Assembly: GCA_001464505.1 (NCBI GenBank)
Contig: LNEH01000168.1
Span: 1-50,967 of the forward strand
Reading direction: 5' to 3'
Source: Verrucomicrobia bacterium Ga0077533
GTDB lineage: Bacteria; Verrucomicrobiota; Verrucomicrobiia; Opitutales; Opitutaceae
DNA length: 50,967 nt
Shown piece by piece: positions 46,591-50,967 of this stretch. The position numbers and the translations under genes are program-made. Within the stretch, counting starts at the first letter, position 1. Every line of letters begins with the position of its first letter. The notes under the pieces are model-generated. The model saw only the letters and a program-made list of their open reading frames with translations. It did no database searches and was not told the DNA's origin.

Positions 46591-48378
46591 TCATGGCGAC
46601 AACGCGGCAGGATTGTCCGCTTCGACGGCCAGTTGGACCGCGACCAGCCGGCTGATGCGGCTGACTTTAGAGCCAAAACGCTTTTCCGTCATGACCACGA
46701 GGGTGAAACCCGGCGGCAAGCGGTCTTCGGGCTCCAATTGGTGGTCGCCCTCCACCGAGGCGGGGCGCAGGGATTGCAAGACCAGAATATCCCGGAACGT
46801 GCCCCGCTCGAGTTGGTGTTTGAGCCGGTCGGCCACCAGGCGGGCCCGCGCGACAAGGATTGCGGGTGTTTTCTCCAGCAGCCACGGGAGGGTGGATCTG
46901 GTGGTGATGATTATCCGTTCACCTGGCGGCAGCGCGGCCACGTAACGTTTCTGCCACTCCACTTCATCAATACCCAGATAGGAATAGAGATGCTGGGCGT
47001 GGCGGGTGGTCGTGACCCCCAGCGCAAACACGGTCATGCCGCCGAGCAGCACCCAGCTCGCGGGCCACCGGCGGTCGAACGCGGCGGCCGCGACGACAAT
47101 GGCGAACGCCAGCACGAGGTGAAAAGGCAGGCTGAAGCGGGAGGCGATGGGGTCGCCCAGATTGGACCAGTAATAAAAAAGGATGAGCACCGTGTTCGCG
47201 ACCATCCCCAAGCCCAGCAGCAGGAGTGCGGTGTGCTCGGTGTTCGTGGCGCCGGGAGCCGGTCGCACCCGGAGCAATCGCCAGAGAATCCAGGCCAGCG
47301 CGAGCAACCCCAGCGTGGCCAGCGGCCAGGAATTGGCCAGATAAGCATTGGTGTTGAAGAAAAATTCACCCGCGCCGCGAAGGTTATCACGAAAGTAATC
47401 GAGACTGAACCGCGTCTCCTGATTGTCCCGCAGCTCCCACATCCACTTGGTATTGGAAAGCACCTTGTTCTGGAGGGCGCAGGGCAGCAATAATAGCGGT
47501 GCCGCAACCGTCACCCAAGACACGATCACCCGCCGTTCCCGCCACCAACCGAGGGCGATAATAACGGCCACCGGGGCCACATAGAGGGCCGACTCGTAGC
47601 GGGTTTGGGCCAGGAGCACGGCGCCCAGCACCAAGGCCGACAGCCGGACATCGTCTGGTTGCCGGAGATAGGCGGCGCCGAGCGCAACCACGGCGAGCAG
47701 CATGGTGATATTGAGCAGTTCCATGCTCGAGCCGGTGGCGTGCTGTCCGAGGAGCGGCAGCGACCCCAACAGCAGCACGGCCAGCAAGCCGCCGCGCATG
47801 CCGTTCAAACGCCGGCCGAGATAATACGCCAGCCCCAGCGTGACCGGCAGCAGCACGGCGTTGAGCAGATAGGCGTTCAGCGGGCGGTAGCCCGTGAAGT
47901 CATGGCAGAGCGAGACGAGGAAGGGATAAAAATTCGGGCGCTTGTCGAGGTAGTTGTCCGTGGAAAGAAAAACCCCGAGGATATCGTAGCCCCGCACCAT
48001 CGTCGCCGTGTCGCGAAAATAATGCATGTTGAAGGCCGTGGATTGGAGGACGAATTCGTCGTAGAGAATCTTGCTGCGAAAAGCCTCGGCGTTGATGGCC
48101 ATCAGCGAGAGCAAGCCGATGGCCAGACCGGCCCAAAGCCATTCCTGCCGGCTCAGGTTTTCTCCCCCAGCCCGCCGTGACCACAGCCGCCAGAGCGCAG
48201 CCACCCAGAGGGCAAAGGCCGTCAGCAGGAAAAAGTAACCGTAACGCTTCACCACCATGCCGGCCGGCTCCACCTCCAGACCGATAAACCCGAGATAAAC
48301 CGCCGCCACCGCCGCCAAGCCGAAGGCCGCCAGCCGGATATCGGAACGATGCAACAGCCTGGTAAGTGTCTCGTTCAC
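46591..48378 (-). CDS. GT-C-like membrane glycosyltransferase, paralogue A of a tandem pair
   Basis: A 595-residue membrane protein. An acidic loop, SKILYDEFVLQSTAFNMHYF, is followed by DKRPNFYPFLVSLCHDFTGY and RPLNAYLLNAVLLP. Helices continue to about residue 455, and the C-terminal 140 residues are soluble, with PGERIIITTRSTLPWLLEKT and the end motif MTEKRFGSKVSRISRLVAVQ. The whole layout matches the neighbour at 48399. Together they look like an old tandem duplication. It lies 20 bases downstream of that gene on the same strand, so they are co-transcribed. Confidence 0.78.
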   Translation of the reverse strand: MNETLTRLLHRSDIRLAAFGLAAVAAVYLGFIGLEVEPAGMVVKRYGYFFLLTAFALWVAALWRLWSRRAGGENLSRQEWLWAGLAIGLLSLMAINAEAFRSKILYDEFVLQSTAFNMHYFRDTATMVRGYDILGVFLSTDNYLDKRPNFYPFLVSLCHDFTGYRPLNAYLLNAVLLPVTLGLAYYLGRRLNGMRGGLLAVLLLGSLPLLGQHATGSSMELLNITMLLAVVALGAAYLRQPDDVRLSALVLGAVLLAQTRYESALYVAPVAVIIALGWWRERRVIVSWVTVAAPLLLLPCALQNKVLSNTKWMWELRDNQETRFSLDYFRDNLRGAGEFFFNTNAYLANSWPLATLGLLALAWILWRLLRVRPAPGATNTEHTALLLLGLGMVANTVLILFYYWSNLGDPIASRFSLPFHLVLAFAIVVAAAAFDRRWPASWVLLGGMTVFALGVTTTRHAQHLYSYLGIDEVEWQKRYVAALPPGERIIITTRSTLPWLLEKTPAILVARARLVADRLKHQLERGTFRDILVLQSLRPASVEGDHQLEPEDRLPPGFTLVVMTEKRFGSKVSRISRLVAVQLAVEADNPAALSP

Positions 48379-48398
48379 GAAGGCAACAAAGGGCCGGC

Positions 48399-50240
48399 CT
48401 AGGGCAGGCGTTTGATGAAATTACTCATATACTCCAGCCGGATCTTCTCCCGCTCTTCCGGCGTTAGCTTCTCCAGCGACACCGGCGGGCGCACTGGCGG
48501 CGTGGCGGGACCTTCCCGGATGGAGACCACGCGGCTGATGCGGCTGACGGTCAACGGGGTGAAGCGTCGCTCCCAGACAGTTTCGAGCTGGTAGTCGGGG
48601 CCGGGATCATCCTCAGGCGGAACCGTCATGCGACCGCTGCCCGGATCGATGCTCAGCCGCTGGAACACATAGATCGCGGAGAAGATGCGGTTGCGGAAAT
48701 TGAAGATGATATTCCCCTTCTGATCGAGCGCCTGCCTGACCGGCGTGGCCGAGACCAGATGGGTGATCCAGATGATGGAGTTGTTGTCGATGAAGAGGTA
48801 GTCGCGCTCCGGGTGGGCCGTGATGAACTCGCGCCGCCATTCCATTTCGCGTCCCACGTAATATTCCGCCGAGTAGCCGTGTCGGGCCATCGCGGGCAGT
48901 GAATGCGCAAAAAAACCCGCGCCGGTCACCACGGCGAGCAATGGCCAGATCCGGCCGCGCCAGTTCATCTCGGTCGCCACGGTGACGACGCCAATCACCA
49001 GCGCGAGATTCAGCGGCAGACTGAGGCGGCGGATGACCGGATCGTCAAACCGGCCCCAGAAATAACACAACAGCAGCAGGGTGTGCGCCGCAAACCCGAG
49101 GGCAAAGATCGCGAGGGCGGCCTGGGGCGGCGGAGCCGCACGCAGCTGGCGGAAGGTCTTGAGCGACCACAGCACGAAAAACGGCAGCGCCAGGAATCCC
49201 AGAACGGACAGCACGAACGAATTGGAGTGCTCGCCCGTGGGGCTGAAAAAGAAATTCAAGGCGTGCGCGATGTTGTCGGGCACATAGGAAAGTGAAAACG
49301 GTTTGTCGAAGCCCGGCCGGCTGGCCATTTCCCAGGAAGAAGTCCGCACGCTGAACACCTGGTTATGCAGGGCATAGGGCAGCAGCAGCAGCGGCATGAA
49401 AATCACCAGCCACGACAGGGTCGGCCGCCGGTCGTTCCACCAGACCCAGAGCACGGTCAGGCCAACGGGGAGCAAAAAGACCACGGATTCGTAGCGCGTG
49501 TTGGCCAGCAGGATGCCGGAGAGGCCAAAGGCCTCGAGTGAATTGCCATCCCGTCGCGCCAGATAGCGCATGCCCAGAAGCAGCGTGCCGAGGATCATCA
49601 CGAGGTTGAGCAACTCGAACCCGCCGCCGGTGGCGTTTTGGGCGAGCAAGGGCAGACTGGTCAGCAACAACACCGCCACCGCGCCCGCCTTCCGCCCGCT
49701 GATCCGGCAACCCGTGACGTAGGCCAGGGCCAGCAGCACGAAAGTGAGGACGGTGTTGAGAGCGAAAACATTCTCGGGCCGGTAGCCCGTGAGGTCATGC
49801 AACAGCGACACCAAAAAGGGCTGAAAGAGCGGTCGTTTGTCGAGCTGCCCGGCCAGCAGCTGGAACGCCCCCTGGATATCATGCCCGCGCATCGGCACGA
49901 GCGCGGTCTTGTCGAAATGCATGTTCATCGAAGTGCCGAGCAACATCACTTCATCCATCAGGATCTTGAAACCGTAGGTCTCGTGCATCATCAAGAGCAG
50001 GCCGCACCCGCCAATGAGGCCCACCGGCCAGCGCGGCTTATCCTTCAACTGGACCAGGTGGATTCCGGAATCACGGGCCGCCTTCAGCAATGACCAGCCA
50101 AAGAGCAGGGTCAGCAGCAGCATGGCCCAGTAGCCGCCGTAGATCACCGCCTGCAGCGACTGATCAGGGGTGAAAGTCACAAAGCCAAGAATCAAGGCCA
50201 GGGCCGAGGTGAGCAGGAGCAAAACAAGGCGACGATCCAT
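48399..50240 (-). CDS. GT-C-like membrane glycosyltransferase, paralogue B of a tandem pair
   Basis: A 613-residue membrane protein and first gene of a minus-strand run of three. The acidic loop is FKILMDEVMLLGTSMNMHFD, followed by DKRPLFQPFLVSLLHDLTGY and RPENVFALNTVLTFV, nearly the same as in paralogue A. The shared NATGGGFELLNLVMILG helix start is also conserved. The C-terminus carries IFNFRNRIFSAIYVFQRLSI and ERRFTPLTVSRISRVVSIRE, then a 40-residue charged tail (SLEKLTPEEREKIRLEYMSN) missing from paralogue A. It lies 3' of a compound mobile element. Confidence 0.78.
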   Translation of the reverse strand: MDRRLVLLLLTSALALILGFVTFTPDQSLQAVIYGGYWAMLLLTLLFGWSLLKAARDSGIHLVQLKDKPRWPVGLIGGCGLLLMMHETYGFKILMDEVMLLGTSMNMHFDKTALVPMRGHDIQGAFQLLAGQLDKRPLFQPFLVSLLHDLTGYRPENVFALNTVLTFVLLALAYVTGCRISGRKAGAVAVLLLTSLPLLAQNATGGGFELLNLVMILGTLLLGMRYLARRDGNSLEAFGLSGILLANTRYESVVFLLPVGLTVLWVWWNDRRPTLSWLVIFMPLLLLPYALHNQVFSVRTSSWEMASRPGFDKPFSLSYVPDNIAHALNFFFSPTGEHSNSFVLSVLGFLALPFFVLWSLKTFRQLRAAPPPQAALAIFALGFAAHTLLLLCYFWGRFDDPVIRRLSLPLNLALVIGVVTVATEMNWRGRIWPLLAVVTGAGFFAHSLPAMARHGYSAEYYVGREMEWRREFITAHPERDYLFIDNNSIIWITHLVSATPVRQALDQKGNIIFNFRNRIFSAIYVFQRLSIDPGSGRMTVPPEDDPGPDYQLETVWERRFTPLTVSRISRVVSIREGPATPPVRPPVSLEKLTPEEREKIRLEYMSNFIKRLP

Positions 50241-50405
50241 AGTGTAAGTGCCGGCAGGTCAGAAAAAAGCGTCCCCCTCAGGATGAACGGCCCAAGGCGA
50301 AAGTAAAGATCCTCGGGGCAGGTTTGTCTGCCGGTGGCGGCGCTGAAGGCGACCAGGGTTTCGGGTAGTGGGTCAGTTTGATTCTATCTGGGTGCCGAGG
50401 CTTTT

Positions 50406-50590
50406 GTAGGTCGGGGTTTATCCCCGACATGTGGCGGTTGACTGTCGGGCATAATACCATTTACTCATTGGATTCGGATCATAGCGAAAGTGCCTTGGGG
50501 TAGGGCGGAGCGGCCCGCTCCGCCGTGGGCGGCGCACCGGGCCGGTGCGCGTCTCAAATTATCCCGTAATTGGTATAAAGCCCGACCTAC
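50406..50590. repeat. Nested inverted repeat ('gtaggtcggg')
   Basis: gtaggtcggg at the left and cccgacctac at the right are perfect reverse complements. The left arm forms a local hairpin (gtcggggtttatccccgac). This unit lies inside the miniature element and is interrupted by a further element. Confidence 0.75.
50454..50576. repeat. Innermost inverted-repeat element with GC-rich hairpins
   Basis: The ends ataccatttac and gtaattggtat pair at 10 of 11 positions. The interior holds two strong palindromes, ggcggagcggcccgctccgc and gcgcaccgggccggtgcgc. This is the innermost of the nested units and the most structured as RNA. Confidence 0.65.
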
Positions 50591-50687
50591 AGCAAACTGA
50601 CTCACTACCAGGGTTTCGGGTTATCGGACACCCCGGGAGATAAAAGACCCCGCTTTGTTTTCCCGCACCCGGTGGCGGCGGGTGCAG

Positions 50688-50719
50688 CAAAGAAAAAGCC
50701 GCTCCCTGGGGAGCGGCTT
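50688..50719 (-). terminator. Rho-independent terminator of the pilin gene
   Basis: On the minus strand a perfect 10-base stem, aagccgctcc / ggagcggctt with a four-base loop, runs into tttttcttt. It lies 28 bases beyond the pilin stop codon, as expected for a highly expressed gene. Confidence 0.85.
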
Positions 50720-50747
50720 GAGGATTGTGGGCGCTACAGTCCGATGC

Positions 50748-50967
50748 TTACGGAGCGTAGGTCACGGTGCGGGCACCGGCGACGCCAGCGATCGTGATCG
50801 TGATGCCCTGCGTGTAACCGCCCGGGTAGGTCTCACTGGCAACCGTGTTGACCGCCTTCACGTAGTTCGTCGCACCGACCAGGCCGCTTATGGAAACCGA
50901 GGAGACACCGTTCTCGAGGAAGTATTGGTCGGCAGCGGCGGACAGCTGGCGGGCGTTGTTGAGGCCC
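50748..50967 (-). CDS. Type IV pilin or pseudopilin, C-terminal part (truncated by the window edge)
   Basis: The last 73 codons of a minus-strand gene whose start lies beyond 50967; it is too short for the track. It reads LNNARQLSAAADQYFLENGV, then VGATNYVKAVNTVASETYPG, and ends GVAGARTVTYAP. The first segment is the second half of the long pilin alpha-helix (the N-terminal cleavage signal is outside the window), and the rest is the small beta-rich globular part. This pattern matches the short pilins common in Opitutaceae, as far as I recall. It is followed by a strong terminator. Confidence 0.8.
   Translation of the reverse strand, partial: GLNNARQLSAAADQYFLENGVSSVSISGLVGATNYVKAVNTVASETYPGGYTQGITITIAGVAGARTVTYAP

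Larger units (their letters stand above)
50367..50606. mobile_element. Miniature inverted-repeat element with 15-base target duplication
   Basis: The terminal inverted repeats tagtgggtcagtttg and caaactgactcacta match at 14 of 15 positions. The 15-base direct repeat accagggtttcgggt occurs at both borders (50352-50366 and 50607-50621), overlapping the last bases of the inverted repeats. That is the structure expected of a non-autonomous insertion of about 240 bases. It carries no gene. Confidence 0.75.
50241..50747. other. Intergenic region dominated by nested miniature elements
   Basis: No gene is supported over 507 bases. It contains a compound, target-site-duplicated miniature element (50367-50606) with two more inverted-repeat units nested within it, then a good minus-strand terminator belonging to the pilin gene. 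The upstream region of the 48399 gene (about 50241-50350) shows no promoter I can identify with confidence. Confidence 0.75.

Noticed and set aside
50278-50460. A 60-residue minus-strand ORF upstream of the 48399 gene
   Set aside because: It is read entirely through nested repeats and has no ribosome-binding site or coding character.

Overview
The window is about 51 kb of GC-rich bacterial chromosome that looks like Verrucomicrobiota, most likely Opitutaceae (Opitutus, Lacunisphaera or Oleiharenicola relatives). The reasons are the high GC, the type IV pilin tail at the right edge, the large number of short palindromic intergenic repeats, and the combination of a bacillithiol locus with a very long pyruvate:ferredoxin oxidoreductase. 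The lineage call is inference. I see no rRNA, tRNA, CRISPR array, prophage or transposase gene.

Layout. (1) 0.2-2.1 kb: a sodium:solute symporter with a 49-residue membrane partner. (2) 2.1-4.9 kb: a bacillithiol-type locus with bshB and bshA, preceded by a half-length protein that keeps the N-terminal signature of BshC. (3) 5-7 kb: a secreted orphan protein. (4) 7.1-12.6 kb, minus strand: a translationally coupled phosphate operon, phoU-pstS-pstC-pstA-pstB1-pstB2. Its PhoU is fused to a low-molecular-weight phosphatase-like domain that has lost the nucleophilic cysteine. Its two ATPases carry complementary defects, which would give one canonical and one degenerate ATP site. (5) 13-17.8 kb: a 1583-residue pyruvate:ferredoxin oxidoreductase. 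(6) 18-31.7 kb: housekeeping metabolism, namely glycogen synthase, a coupled DAHP synthase and chorismate mutase/prephenate dehydratase, an FAD amine oxidase, two coupled RNA 2'-O-methyltransferases, a second DAHP synthase broken by a small internal deletion, glycerate kinase, a NamZ-type muramidase and an M48 protease. (7) 31.7-34.3 kb: MsrB, exonuclease VII large subunit and a TVP38-type membrane protein. (8) 34.4-50.2 kb: a glycosylation-type block with two polyprenyl-phosphate GT2 transferases, seven GT-C-like multipass membrane proteins and one methyltransferase. (9) 50.2-51 kb: nested miniature elements, a terminator and the 3' end of a type IV pilin gene.

How the parts may work together. 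Regions 2 and 4 look like self-contained physiological units, low-molecular-weight thiol synthesis and phosphate uptake with signalling. Region 8 has the parts of a lipid-linked sugar pathway: GT2 enzymes would charge a polyprenyl phosphate and GT-C enzymes would move the sugar on the periplasmic side. The nearby pilin is a possible but unproven acceptor. Intergenic DNA holds at least six kinds of palindromic repeat, some nested within each other and one inserted in frame inside a methyltransferase gene.

Limits: all assignments come from reading motifs by eye. No searches, alignments or structure predictions were run, and several start codons (GTG or TTG) are judgement calls.
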